This document shows, piece by piece, positions 53,431 to 62,449 of a stretch of 64,000 bases of DNA. Under the pieces are notes generated by a model, which saw nothing but the letters and a program-made list of their open reading frames with translations, did no database searches and had not been told where the DNA came from. Each line of letters starts with the position of its first letter. Position 1 is the first letter of the stretch. This DNA is from Tenacibaculum dicentrarchi (GTDB lineage: Bacteria; Bacteroidota; Bacteroidia; Flavobacteriales; Flavobacteriaceae). The stretch covers positions 62,001-126,000 of the forward strand of contig NZ_OESZ01000001.1 in NCBI RefSeq assembly GCF_900239345.1, in the 5' to 3' direction. The position numbers and the translations under genes were made by a program.

Positions 53431-54606
53431 TTTAAAAGCATTTAAACCAGTAATATCCAAGCCTGTAATTAACAAATGCACATCATGTGTTCCTTCGTAG
53501 GTAATTACACTTTCTAAATTCATTGCATGTCTCATAATCGAATATTCACCCGATATTCCCATAGCACCTAAAATTTGTCGTGCTTCTCTAGCTATTTTTA
53601 TTGCCATTTCTACATTATTTCTTTTCGCCATTGATATTTGCGCCGACGTTGCCCGATTTTCATTTTTTAACACCCCCAATCGCCATGTTAATAACTGCGC
53701 TTTGGTAATTTCGGTAATCATTTCGGCTAACTTTTTTTGCTGTAACTGAAACTGCCCAATCGGTTTACCAAATTGTGTACGCTCTTTTGCATATCGCAAG
53801 GCGGTATCATAACAATCCATCGCCGCTCCAATTGCGCCCCAAGCAATTCCATAACGAGCAGAATCTAAACATAACAAAGGCGCTCCTAACCCCGATTTAT
53901 TAGGCAATAAATTTTCTTTCGAAATTTTTACATTATCAAAAATAAGCTCCCCAGTAATCGAAGCCCTTAACGACCATTTATGATGAGTTTCAGGAGTCGA
54001 AAAACCTTGCATACCTCTTTCAACAAGTAAACCATGAACCCGTCCTTGTTCATTTTTAGCCCAAACTACGGCAACATCACAAATTGGCGCATTCGAAATC
54101 CACATTTTTGCACCATTTAACAAATAATGATCTCCCATATCTTTAAATTTCGTTTCCATCCCACTAGGATTAGACCCATGGTTTGGCTCGGTTAAACCAA
54201 AGCTTCCAATCCACTCACCCGACGCTAATTTTGGTAAATATTTTTGTCGCTGCGTTTCATTTCCATACTTATAAATAGGCAACATTACCAATGACGATTG
54301 CACCGAAGCCGTAGAACGAATACCGCTATCGCCACGCTCCAATTCTTGCATTATTAATCCGTAGGAAATTTGGTCTAAACCAGCACCGCCATATTGCTCA
54401 GGAATATATGAGCCAAAAGCACCAACATCGGCCAATCCCTTTATCAATTCGCTAGGAAACTTAGCATCTTGCGCTGCATTTTCAATAATTGGCGATACCT
54501 TTTTTTTAACCCAATTACGAGCCGTTTCACGAATAAGTTTATGTTCATCTGTTAATAAATCATCGGTTTGATAATAATCAGGAGCTTGAAATAAATCAGG
54601 TTTCAT
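53428..54606 (-). CDS. gcdH: Glutaryl-CoA dehydrogenase-like acyl-CoA dehydrogenase
   Basis: A 392-residue FAD enzyme. The N-terminal LTDEHKLIRETARNWVKKKVSPI and YGGAGLDQISYGLIMQELERGDSG are typical of the glutaryl-CoA branch. FAD-binding blocks are FGLTEPNHGSNPSGM and WISNAPICDVAVVWAK, and RTQFGKPIGQFQLQQKKLAEM follows. The catalytic Glu is Glu371 in TYEGTHDVHLLITG, the wording of glutaryl-CoA dehydrogenases. It oxidises and decarboxylates glutaryl-CoA to crotonyl-CoA in Lys/Trp catabolism, fitting the tryptophan dioxygenase gene elsewhere in the window. Confidence 0.88.
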   Translation of the reverse strand: MKPDLFQAPDYYQTDDLLTDEHKLIRETARNWVKKKVSPIIENAAQDAKFPSELIKGLADVGAFGSYIPEQYGGAGLDQISYGLIMQELERGDSGIRSTASVQSSLVMLPIYKYGNETQRQKYLPKLASGEWIGSFGLTEPNHGSNPSGMETKFKDMGDHYLLNGAKMWISNAPICDVAVVWAKNEQGRVHGLLVERGMQGFSTPETHHKWSLRASITGELIFDNVKISKENLLPNKSGLGAPLLCLDSARYGIAWGAIGAAMDCYDTALRYAKERTQFGKPIGQFQLQQKKLAEMITEITKAQLLTWRLGVLKNENRATSAQISMAKRNNVEMAIKIAREARQILGAMGISGEYSIMRHAMNLESVITYEGTHDVHLLITGLDITGLNAFK

Positions 54607-54643
54607 ACAGTTGTTTTAAGGTTTTTTTAAACGATTTTTTTTT

Positions 54644-54726
54644 GGAGCTATTTCCCGCTTTCCGCACTCGCTCTTTTTTGAAAAAAATCAAAAAAGGAGC
54701 TCAAACAATTGCTACAATCGGGGCTA
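54644..54726 (-). repeat. Dispersed flavobacterial repeat, copy B
   Basis: The reverse complement of this 83-bp stretch aligns with 35787-35869 with only scattered mismatches: CTAGCCCCGATTG...TTTGAGCTCC...TTTGATTTTTTTCAAAAAAGAGCGAG...GGAAAGCGG...TAGCTCC. It lies between gcdH and rnpA, outside any gene. Confidence 0.75.
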
Positions 54727-54832
54727 GGCATCACTATAAAGTTTTGAACTTTACAAAGTACTTTATAGCTATAAATATAAAAAAATTAAAAGCAAGAATT
54801 AAAAAATACTTAAAAAAGGTTTTTACAATAGA

Positions 54833-54866
54833 TTTGTGCTGTTTTGTGTAGGTTTATGTATGTTTG
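54833..54866 (+). promoter_or_regulatory. Promoter of rnpA
   Basis: TTTG (54833-54836), 22 bases, TATGTTTG (54859-54866). The rnpA ATG follows only 7 bases later, so the leader is very short or absent. Confidence 0.6.
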
Positions 54867-54872
54867 TAGCAC

Positions 54873-55256
54873 ATGAAATTTACACTAGGACAACAAGAAA
54901 GATTAAAGAGCAAAAAGCTAATAGGCAAGCTCTATGAAGAAGGGAAATCAGTTAAAGTTTTTCCACTTCGAATGGTATATATACAAACCGAACACACTTC
55001 AAAATTCCCTGTTCAGGTAGGAGTCTCTGTTCCAAAAAGAAACTTTAAAAGTGCGGTAGACAGAAACCGCATAAAACGCTTACTACGCGAAACCTATCGA
55101 AAAGAAAAATACACCGTGTATGATGCTGTAAATAAGCCATATGTATTTATGATTTCTTATATTGCAAGAGACGAATGGACTTATGCCGATTTGGAAGTTA
55201 AAATGAAAAAATTATTAACACTATTTGTCGCTGAAACTCATAAAAATGAAGAATAA
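54873..55256 (+). CDS. rnpA: Ribonuclease P protein component
   Basis: A 127-residue basic protein that helps RNase P RNA mature the 5' ends of tRNAs. The RNP motif is clear: VGVSVPKRNFKSAVDRNRIKRLLRETYRK (about residues 49-77). YEEGKSVKVFPLRMVY at the N-terminus is also typical. In many genomes rnpA follows rpmH; here it starts a unit with the S41 peptidase gene, whose ATG overlaps the rnpA stop by 11 bases. Confidence 0.95.
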   Translation: MKFTLGQQERLKSKKLIGKLYEEGKSVKVFPLRMVYIQTEHTSKFPVQVGVSVPKRNFKSAVDRNRIKRLLRETYRKEKYTVYDAVNKPYVFMISYIARDEWTYADLEVKMKKLLTLFVAETHKNEE

Positions 55257-56871
55257 AAAAGCGCTTTTTTTTGGTTTACTTGTAATTATTGCTATTTTTT
55301 TTTCGTTTCAATCACGATTTTTTGAAATTGCAAAACAAATAGAAATTTACAACAATTTATTCAAAGAATTAAACATCAATTATATTGATGAAATTAATCC
55401 TGGAGAATTGACTAATAAAGCCATTAAAAATACGCTTAAAAACTTAGACCCTTACACCCGTTTTTACAACGAGCAAGATGTTGAAGACGCTCGTATTGGT
55501 CGTGAAGGAGAATACGGAGGCATTGGTATTGCTGTTTATTACACTAAAAAAGGCATTCTTATTTCAGAGGTTTACAAGGGGTTTCCTGCTGATAAAGCTG
55601 GGCTAAAAGCAGGCGATATTATTACAACTATCAACGGACAAAATTTAACAGAAATAGCCAAAAGTCAATACGCGCAAATGCTAAAAGGAACGCCTAACAA
55701 AGCACTTTCTTTAGGCGTTAATAGCAACGGAAACACCAAAAAAATCAGCTTAAAACTAGATAGGATTACAGTAAACCCCGTTCCGTTTTACCGAATGATT
55801 GATACTCAAACAGGTTATATCGTTTTAACAAAATTCACCAGTCAAAAAGCCACCGAACAAGTTGCCAAAGCCTTTAACGAGCTTAAGGAAAAAGGCATGA
55901 AAAACTTGGTTTTTGATTTGCGTAACAACCCTGGTGGTTCATTATTCGATGCTGTAAATATTACCAATTTATTTATAGATAAAGGTTTAAAAGTTGTCGA
56001 TACTCGTGGAAAAACTAAAAAAAATACTAGAGTTTATAAAACAAAAAGAGAACCTTTAGACACTAAAATTCCTGTTGTTGTTTTAATAAACGACCGTTCG
56101 GCTTCGGCTTCTGAAATTGTATCGGGTGCTTTGCAAGACTATGACCGTGCCGTTATTATGGGTGAACGTTCTTTCGGAAAAGGCTTAGTGCAACGTTATT
56201 TTAAACTAAATTACGGCACACAAATGAAAGCCACTATTTCAAAATATTATACACCTAGCGGACGTTGTATTCAAGAATTAGATTATAGTAACAGAAATAT
56301 TAAAACAGGCAAAGTTCCTAAATTTTCTGATGGAATTGTAAGTACATTCAAAACAAAAAACGGAAGAACAGTTTATGATGGCGGTGGGGTAACACCTGAT
56401 GTAAAAACAGGGTTTTCTAAAAAATCAACAGAAACAAAAAAGCTATTAAAATCAAAAGCTATTTTTAATTTTGTTACCGATTTCACCCATAAAAACCCCA
56501 ACCTAAACACAGATAACTTTCTTTTTAAAGCTACGAATTTTAATGATTTTAAAAATTACTTACTTACAATCGATACTAGCTTTGTAACAACTCAAGAAAA
56601 ATTATTTAAAAAAGCCTATCTTTCTGTAAAAAAGAACAATGCTATTGTATCGGAATATCAAAAAATAATCAACAAATTAAAGGCAGATAAAGTTGATCAA
56701 ATTAGCCTAAACCAAGCTTTTTTAAGTGCCGAAATACAAAATCAAATTATAAAAAGATACGTTTATAAACAAGGACTATTTGCACATCAGCTTCAAAATG
56801 ACAAAACCATAAGTAAAGCAGTACATCTATTAAAAAATCAAAAAAAGTATAACAAAATTTTAACAAGATAA
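55246..56871 (+). CDS. S41 family C-terminal processing peptidase
   Basis: A 541-residue serine protease exported to the periplasm by an N-terminal signal anchor (ALFFGLLVIIAIFFSFQSRFF). A PDZ domain (about residues 75-165, YGGIGIAVYYTKKGILISEVYKGFPADKAGLKAGDIITTINGQ, here in pieces) is followed by the S41 core: LRNNPGGSLFDAV, the catalytic Ser in RSASASEIVSGAL (about residues 285-297), and the catalytic Lys in GERSFGKGLVQR. The start at 55246 is preferred over the TTG at 55225. It lacks the C-terminal tail typical of Prc. Confidence 0.92.
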   Translation: MKNKKALFFGLLVIIAIFFSFQSRFFEIAKQIEIYNNLFKELNINYIDEINPGELTNKAIKNTLKNLDPYTRFYNEQDVEDARIGREGEYGGIGIAVYYTKKGILISEVYKGFPADKAGLKAGDIITTINGQNLTEIAKSQYAQMLKGTPNKALSLGVNSNGNTKKISLKLDRITVNPVPFYRMIDTQTGYIVLTKFTSQKATEQVAKAFNELKEKGMKNLVFDLRNNPGGSLFDAVNITNLFIDKGLKVVDTRGKTKKNTRVYKTKREPLDTKIPVVVLINDRSASASEIVSGALQDYDRAVIMGERSFGKGLVQRYFKLNYGTQMKATISKYYTPSGRCIQELDYSNRNIKTGKVPKFSDGIVSTFKTKNGRTVYDGGGVTPDVKTGFSKKSTETKKLLKSKAIFNFVTDFTHKNPNLNTDNFLFKATNFNDFKNYLLTIDTSFVTTQEKLFKKAYLSVKKNNAIVSEYQKIINKLKADKVDQISLNQAFLSAEIQNQIIKRYVYKQGLFAHQLQNDKTISKAVHLLKNQKKYNKILTR

Positions 56872-56888
56872 CATCTCTAACATATTTG

Positions 56889-56896
56889 TATCTTTG
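56889..56896 (+). promoter_or_regulatory. -7 promoter element of the DUF6909 gene
   Basis: TATCTTTG matches TAnnTTTG and overlaps the TTG at 56894 that could otherwise be taken as the gene start; the ATG at 56909 follows 12 bases later. Confidence 0.5.
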
Positions 56897-56908
56897 AACC
56901 CAAAAAAA

Positions 56909-58588
56909 ATGTCAAAACCCAACCATAAAGAACGTAGTAGAGCGCAAGAATCAACCAACGCTATTGAAAAATTATACATTTCAATGCGTCATTTATTTAG
57001 TCGTGGTTTTTATAAACCCATGGGAATTTCAGGAGAAACATTGCGTAAATCATTACTGCAATTAAGACCCGAAATTTATGGTTCAATTGCCGAAGATAAA
57101 ACCGAATTAAATGGTTTGGTTTACATTATTGAACGATTACCTGAAGGTATTGAAGAGTGTCAGTTTATCAATTTAACTGCCGATGAAGGATATCGAAATT
57201 CAAAATTTGAAACAATTATTCCTCCTAAAAGAAGAAGAAATTGTTACCGTATTGATAAAGATCAAATGAATATCGAAATTACACGTGGGCGTTCTGAAAT
57301 TTACGATATTCTTACTCATATTACCTTTTTATTTATTGAATCTCACAAAATAAAAGACCGTGTTATTTCTGATAACGAAGATGGTTTTATTAGAGAATGG
57401 CATCTTTTAGAAGATGTTGTTCTTTATAACAAAACGCTTTCAGACCAAGAAAAAGACGTAATTGTGGTACATCTTGGAAACATTCTAGGACGAACTTACG
57501 ATGAGGTTTACGAAGCCTATAATACCTTTGCATCCGAAGAAAAACCAAACAGATTTTTCCATTTAATTTACTGGTTAGGTAAATTAGCTATTAACGAAAC
57601 TGCGAACGAACAAAAACGTTCTGTAAAATTTAGTACCGCTCTAATTGAAGAAATTGGGCATCATTTTTATGGTGAAATTTGGGCAAATAGCATTAAAAAA
57701 ACATTACTTGACAACAATTTATTAGAGCGTCCTATTCATATTATTAGTGCAAATATGCACAGTGTTATGAATAGCATTTATGCTAAAAGTGCCTTGCCTC
57801 AAGAATTTAAAAAACACAAAGGTTTTGAAATTTTTGAAGTATTGAGTAATTCTAACAGTGAGTCTTTACAAAAAACTGTTAAAAACTATGCGTCTAAAAA
57901 TGGATTAATTTATTTAAAAGATACTTCAGGAACAAATATCAATGTTCAAATTATTGATACTGAAAAAATAGATATTAAAACAACTTCTTTTAAGAAAGTA
58001 AATTCTGCCGAGCAAAAACCTGTTATTATTGTAATGGATTATGCTTTTGGTGAACAAGCTTTTGAAACAATGGATGAATTACTAAAACCTTATAAAACCG
58101 CTGAAAAAACAGTTCATTTAAATGTTGATTCGGTTTCTATTATGGGGAAAGCAGGAATTTTAGAAGGAGGAAAAGGTGATATTATGATTCCTTCGGCACA
58201 TATTTTTGAAGGTACTGCCGATAATTATCCTTTTGAAAATGAATTAACTAAAGAAGATTTAGAAGGCTTTGGCGTAAATGTTTTTGAAGGAACGATGGTT
58301 AGTGTACTAGGAACCTCTTTACAAAATAAAGATTTACTTGAATTTTTCCATGATTCTACCTGGAATGTAATTGGTTTAGAAATGGAAGGCGCACATTATC
58401 AGAAAGCCATTCAATCGGCCTCTAAAATTAGAGGAAATATCCGTGAAGATGTAAAAGTTCGATATGCTTATTACGCATCTGACAACCCACTAGAAACAGG
58501 AGCAACTCTTGCCTCTGGAGGTTTAGGAATGAGTGGCGTTACACCAACTTATGCCATTACACAAAAAATACTAGAACAGATATTTTAA
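56909..58588 (+). CDS. DUF6909 family protein with nucleoside-phosphorylase-like C-terminus
   Basis: A 559-residue protein of a family I recognise only as DUF6909 of Bacteroidota. The N-terminal half has a basic lead (KPNHKERSRAQE), IERLPEGIEECQFINLTADEGY, FIESHKIKDRV and GRTYDEVYEAYNTFASEEKPNRFFHLIYWLGKLAINE. The C-terminal part resembles nucleoside phosphorylases: IIVMDYAFGEQAFETMDELL, GKAGILEGGKGDIMIPSAHIFEG and NVIGLEMEGAHYQKAI (the EMEGA motif binds ribose). A role in nucleotide or nucleoside chemistry is plausible but unproven. The start at 56909 is preferred over the TTG at 56894, which overlaps the promoter. Confidence 0.75.
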   Translation: MSKPNHKERSRAQESTNAIEKLYISMRHLFSRGFYKPMGISGETLRKSLLQLRPEIYGSIAEDKTELNGLVYIIERLPEGIEECQFINLTADEGYRNSKFETIIPPKRRRNCYRIDKDQMNIEITRGRSEIYDILTHITFLFIESHKIKDRVISDNEDGFIREWHLLEDVVLYNKTLSDQEKDVIVVHLGNILGRTYDEVYEAYNTFASEEKPNRFFHLIYWLGKLAINETANEQKRSVKFSTALIEEIGHHFYGEIWANSIKKTLLDNNLLERPIHIISANMHSVMNSIYAKSALPQEFKKHKGFEIFEVLSNSNSESLQKTVKNYASKNGLIYLKDTSGTNINVQIIDTEKIDIKTTSFKKVNSAEQKPVIIVMDYAFGEQAFETMDELLKPYKTAEKTVHLNVDSVSIMGKAGILEGGKGDIMIPSAHIFEGTADNYPFENELTKEDLEGFGVNVFEGTMVSVLGTSLQNKDLLEFFHDSTWNVIGLEMEGAHYQKAIQSASKIRGNIREDVKVRYAYYASDNPLETGATLASGGLGMSGVTPTYAITQKILEQIF

Positions 58589-58601
58589 TAATTATTTCAA
58601 C

Positions 58602-58633
58602 AAAAAAGGCTATTTTTTTAAATAGCCTTTTTT
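58602..58633 (+). terminator. Terminator after the DUF6909 gene
   Basis: AAAAAAGGCTATT and AATAGCCTTTTTT form a perfect 13-bp stem around a 6-base loop, 14 bases after the stop. Confidence 0.88.
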
Positions 58634-58640
58634 GTTATTT

Positions 58641-58648
58641 TATATTTG
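58641..58648 (+). promoter_or_regulatory. -7 promoter element of purD
   Basis: TATATTTG matches the consensus and lies 28 bases before the ATG at 58677; this excludes the longer frame that begins at 58632. Confidence 0.5.
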
Positions 58649-58676
58649 CATTGATAACACAACAACACAACATACC

Positions 58677-59951
58677 ATGAATATCTTAATTTTAGGATCA
58701 GGAGGAAGAGAGCATTCCTTTGCAAAAAAGCTTTCAGAAAGTACCAAAACAAAAAAGCTTTTTGTAGCTCCTGGTAACGCAGGTACAAGCGCTGTAGCTA
58801 CAAATATTGCTATCAACCCAACCAATTTTAATCAAGTAAAAGAAGTAGTTTTACAACACCAAATTAATATGGTTGTTGTAGGGCCTGAAGCGCCTTTAGT
58901 AGCAGGTATTCACGATTTCTTTTTAGCTGATCAGCAATTAAAAGACATTGCTATAATTGGTCCTAAAAAAGATGGTGCTTTACTAGAAGGAAGTAAAGAT
59001 TTTTCGAAACAATTTATGATTAAGCACAATATTCCTACCGCAAGGTATGAATCATTTACTGCCCAAACACTAGCAAAAGGACAAGCTTTTTTAGAAACCT
59101 TAGCGCCTCCGTATGTTTTAAAAGCTGATGGATTAGCCGGTGGTAAAGGTGTTTTAATTTTAAATGATTTAGCAGAGGCAAAATCAGAATTAAAAGAAAT
59201 GCTTTCAAACGAAAAATTTGGAGAGGCTTCGGCAACTGTTGTTATTGAAGAGTTTTTAAAAGGAATTGAACTATCGGTATTTGTTTTAACCGATGGAAAA
59301 AATTATAAAATTTTACCTTCAGCAAAAGATTACAAACGTATTGGCGAAGGCGATGTTGGTTTAAATACTGGTGGAATGGGTGCTATTTCTCCTGTTCCTT
59401 TTGCTACGGATGATTTCCTTGAAAAAGTAGAAGATTTAGTGGTAAAACCAACAATTGATGGTTTACAAAAAGATGGAATTGATTACCGTGGTTTTATTTT
59501 TATCGGACTAATGAACGATAACGGAAACCCATCTGTTGTTGAATATAATGTTCGTATGGGCGATCCTGAAACAGAGGTTGTTTTACCAAGAATTGAATCT
59601 GATTTAGTTGATTTATTCGAAGGTGTGGCAAACAGAACTTTGGATGAAAAATCATACCAAGTTACCTCTCAAACAGCAACAACAGTAATGTTAGTTGCTG
59701 GCGGATATCCTGAAGCCTACGAAAAAGGAAAAGAAATTACAGGTTTTGAATTGGCAACAGATTCTACTGTTTTTCATGCAGGAACAACAGATAAAGATGG
59801 TAAAGTAGTTTCAAACGGAGGAAGAGTTATGGCGGTTACTTCTTTTGGAAATTCTATTCAAGAAGCCCTTGATAAATCATATAAAAGCATTGACAAAATT
59901 TCTTTTGAAGGAATGAATTACAGAAAAGATATTGGTTTTGATTTAATATAA
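58677..59951 (+). CDS. purD: Phosphoribosylamine--glycine ligase
   Basis: A 424-residue ATP-grasp enzyme, the second step of purine synthesis, joining glycine to phosphoribosylamine. Signatures are MNILILGSGGREHSFAKKL, LFVAPGNAGT, VVVGPEAPLVAGI, KADGLAGGKGVLIL (ATP-grasp loop), EEFLKGIELSVFVLTDG, LNTGGMGAISPVPF and VEYNVRMGDPETEVVLPRI. The C-terminal glycine-site block and length agree with bacterial PurD starting here, not at the upstream TTG region. A terminator follows. Confidence 0.96.
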   Translation: MNILILGSGGREHSFAKKLSESTKTKKLFVAPGNAGTSAVATNIAINPTNFNQVKEVVLQHQINMVVVGPEAPLVAGIHDFFLADQQLKDIAIIGPKKDGALLEGSKDFSKQFMIKHNIPTARYESFTAQTLAKGQAFLETLAPPYVLKADGLAGGKGVLILNDLAEAKSELKEMLSNEKFGEASATVVIEEFLKGIELSVFVLTDGKNYKILPSAKDYKRIGEGDVGLNTGGMGAISPVPFATDDFLEKVEDLVVKPTIDGLQKDGIDYRGFIFIGLMNDNGNPSVVEYNVRMGDPETEVVLPRIESDLVDLFEGVANRTLDEKSYQVTSQTATTVMLVAGGYPEAYEKGKEITGFELATDSTVFHAGTTDKDGKVVSNGGRVMAVTSFGNSIQEALDKSYKSIDKISFEGMNYRKDIGFDLI

Positions 59952-59973
59952 ATAATCGAAATTATTATAAACT

Positions 59974-60009
59974 AAAAAAGGAGTTGATTTAATCAGCTCC
60001 TTTTTTTTT
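59974..60009. terminator. Bidirectional terminator between purD and the sensor kinase gene
   Basis: AAAAAAGGAGTTGATT and AATCAGCTCCTTTTTT pair with one G-T position, with A and T runs on both sides, between convergent genes. Confidence 0.85.
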
Positions 60010-60040
60010 GTACTTGTTTATTACAGTCTATTATAACTTT

Positions 60041-61084
60041 TTAATTGGCTTTTTCAAGGGTAAACGAAAATTCTGAACCCTTACCATATTCACTTTTTAG
60101 CAAAATAGTTTCATCATGAGCTTCAATAATATGCTTTACAATAGAAAGCCCCAAACCTGAACCTCCTTGCTCGCGTGAACGGCTTTGATCTACTCTGTAA
60201 AAACGCTCGAATAAACGAGAAAGATGGTCTTCTTTTATTCCTTCGCCGTTATCAATTATTTTAATGATAAATTTATTTGGGTTATAACTTTCAATACTTG
60301 CCGTAGTAACACCGCCTACTTTACCATATTTAATCGAATTTACAACCAAGTTAATTAACACCTGTTCAATACGTTCAACATCACCCCTAACAAAACGAGG
60401 AAATTCATAAATAGTATCAAATAATAAGGTAATGTTTCGTTTTTTGGCTTTCATTTCAAACAAATCAAAAACATTTTGAATAAGCTCTATAATATTAAAA
60501 GTTTGAATGTCCATTTTCATACCCTCGGTTTCCAATTTAGCAAGCATATCTAAATCTTTAATAATCGAGGTCAATCTTTCTACACCTTTATTGGCTCTTC
60601 CTAAATATTTAGTACGAATTTCTTCATCTTCGGCAGCGCCTTCAATTAGAGTTAAAATATAGCCTTGTATAGTAAAAAGTGGCGTTTTTAATTCGTGAGC
60701 TACATTTCCTAAAAAATCTCTTCTAAAAGAATCTCTTTGTGTTAAAACAACAATTTCTTTACTTCTATCTTCTACATAAGTTTGCAAACTTTTGGTTAAC
60801 GCTTCTACATCGGTGGTTACCTCTTTTCGTTCTAAATCGTTTACATCTAGAATAGAAATATCTTCATATAACTTTTTTACACGTTGATAAATGAAATGTT
60901 CGGCTCTATATTGAATGATAAAAAAAGAAACCATAAACATTAAAACCCCAAAGATAAAAACAGCCCAAACACCTAATGAATCTATTAAAACAAAATAAGA
61001 AACTAAAGCAATAACCAATGAAATTGTTGTAGAATAAAACGCTGACCAAAGCGCATAACGGTATGTTTTTTTAATTTTTTTCAT
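60041..61084 (-). CDS. Sensor histidine kinase (PhoR-like)
   Basis: A 347-residue two-span membrane kinase (hydrophobic helices about residues 15-35 and 38-55) with a short extracytoplasmic part. A HAMP-like linker precedes the dimerisation domain with the phospho-His in FLGNVAHELKTPLFTIQGY (near residue 129), then the HATPase with QVLINLVVNSIKYGK (N box), IIDNGEGIKEDHLSRLFERFYRVDQSRSREQGGSGLGLSIVKHI (here described in pieces) and SEFSFTL. It is encoded 51 bases downstream of its response regulator, the order used by PhoB-PhoR pairs. Confidence 0.92.
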   Translation of the reverse strand: MKKIKKTYRYALWSAFYSTTISLVIALVSYFVLIDSLGVWAVFIFGVLMFMVSFFIIQYRAEHFIYQRVKKLYEDISILDVNDLERKEVTTDVEALTKSLQTYVEDRSKEIVVLTQRDSFRRDFLGNVAHELKTPLFTIQGYILTLIEGAAEDEEIRTKYLGRANKGVERLTSIIKDLDMLAKLETEGMKMDIQTFNIIELIQNVFDLFEMKAKKRNITLLFDTIYEFPRFVRGDVERIEQVLINLVVNSIKYGKVGGVTTASIESYNPNKFIIKIIDNGEGIKEDHLSRLFERFYRVDQSRSREQGGSGLGLSIVKHIIEAHDETILLKSEYGKGSEFSFTLEKAN

Positions 61085-61135
61085 GATAAAAAAATAGATT
61101 GCCTTTCAGCAATCTATATAGTTATTAAGTTTTAT

Positions 61136-61831
61136 TTATTTATCTTCTTCTAAAACAAATTTATACCCAACACCTTTTACAGTTTTGAAAAAATCATCTC
61201 CTATTTTTTCTCGAAGCTTACGAATATGAACATCAATAGTTCTTCCTCCTACAACTACTTCATTTCCCCAAACACTATCTAAAATTACCTCTCTTTTAAA
61301 TACCTTTCCTGGTTTTGATGTTAATAATGATAACAATTCAAATTCTTTTCTTGGTAAAGCTATTTTTTTATCGCCTTTTAATACAACATATTCATCTCTG
61401 TTGATAATAATATCACCTAGTGTTGTTGTTGTATCGGTTTTATCTTCGGTTTTTAAGCGTCTTAATAACGACTTTATTTTACTTACTAAAACTTTTGGCT
61501 TTACAGGTTTTGTAATATAGTCATCGGCACCAGCATCAAAACCAGCCATTTGCGAATAGTCTTCACCTCTAGCGGTTAAAAAAGAAATAATTACGTTTTC
61601 TAACGATTTAATATTTCTGATTTTTTCACAGGCTTCAATACCGTCCATTTGAGGCATCATAATATCTAATAATATTAAATGCGGAGTTACTTTTTTTGCT
61701 AATTTTACTGCTTCCGCACCGTTGTTGGCTGTAAAAACCTGATAGCCTTCTGATTTTAAGTTATATCCTACTATTTCTAAGATATCTGGCTCATCATCAA
61801 CTAGTAAAATTTTAACATCATTCGTGTTCAT
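61136..61831 (-). CDS. Response regulator, OmpR/PhoB family
   Basis: A 231-residue regulator. The receiver has VDDEPDILEIV (acidic pocket), the phospho-acceptor Asp in LILLDIMMPQMDG (about residue 56) and the Lys in YITKPVKPKVL. The winged helix (about residues 135-231) ends with RKEFELLSLLTSKPGKVFKREVILDSVWGNEVVVGGRTIDVHIRKLREKIG, here cited for the VGGRTIDVHIRKLREK recognition helix. It pairs with the following kinase gene. Upstream, TTATTCAT repeats (61915-61922 and 61940-61947) could be its own binding sites. Confidence 0.93.
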   Translation of the reverse strand: MNTNDVKILLVDDEPDILEIVGYNLKSEGYQVFTANNGAEAVKLAKKVTPHLILLDIMMPQMDGIEACEKIRNIKSLENVIISFLTARGEDYSQMAGFDAGADDYITKPVKPKVLVSKIKSLLRRLKTEDKTDTTTTLGDIIINRDEYVVLKGDKKIALPRKEFELLSLLTSKPGKVFKREVILDSVWGNEVVVGGRTIDVHIRKLREKIGDDFFKTVKGVGYKFVLEEDK

Positions 61832-62034
61832 AGGTCATTTTATATTATGTTATCCAAAAGTAACGATAAAATTATAAATCATCCCTCTTGTTCTTTAACT
61901 TAACGTTCATTTAATTATTCATAAACATTTGCTTAAATGTTATTCATTGTCTTAATTACACTATTTTTATTTACTTAGCTGTTTTTTGTATCTTTATCAA
62001 ACAGTTATACTTTATACTCTAAAACAATGATATC

Positions 62035-62370
62035 ATGAAAAAATTTGCATATAGTTTTCCTATATTAACAGATAAAATAGAAGAATGGTTAAATTTTGCA
62101 AAAGAAGTAAATACAACTAGAAAATTAGAGTTTACAGAAATGCATGAGAGAATAGGTGTTACAAAAGAAAGTTGGTATCTACAAAAGACGACGGTTGGAT
62201 ATGATGTAGTAATTTATACAGAAGCAAAAGATGAGCATTTTATGAAAAATTTCAAAAATGACAATTCTGAATTTTCTGAATGGTTTAGATATAAGGTAGC
62301 TGATATTCAAGAAATAAACTTAAATACCAAAATAACAATGCCAAAGCTAATTCTTGACTGGACTGATTAA
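62035..62370 (+). CDS. Hypothetical protein, possible DUF6176-like ferredoxin-fold domain
   Basis: A 111-residue soluble protein without a signal. The pattern DKIEEWLNFAKEVNTTRKLEFTEMHERIGVTKESWYLQKTTVGYDVVIYTEAKD, followed by FKNDNSEFSEWFRYKVADIQEINLN, alternates helix and strand in a way that resembles small dimeric ferredoxin-fold (DUF6176 or ABM-like) proteins. This assignment is weak. It is transcribed alone, divergent from the regulator gene. Confidence 0.55.
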   Translation: MKKFAYSFPILTDKIEEWLNFAKEVNTTRKLEFTEMHERIGVTKESWYLQKTTVGYDVVIYTEAKDEHFMKNFKNDNSEFSEWFRYKVADIQEINLNTKITMPKLILDWTD

Positions 62371-62449
62371 TAATCATATATACCCCATATAATATACAAA
62401 CAACATAAGTGTTTTAACCAAAAATAACGCTCGCTTTTAATCGAAAAAA

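Noticed and set aside
54642-54851. A 69-residue plus-strand ORF before rnpA
   Set aside because: It is laid over the dispersed repeat and the rnpA promoter, and its Lys-rich translation has no coding character.
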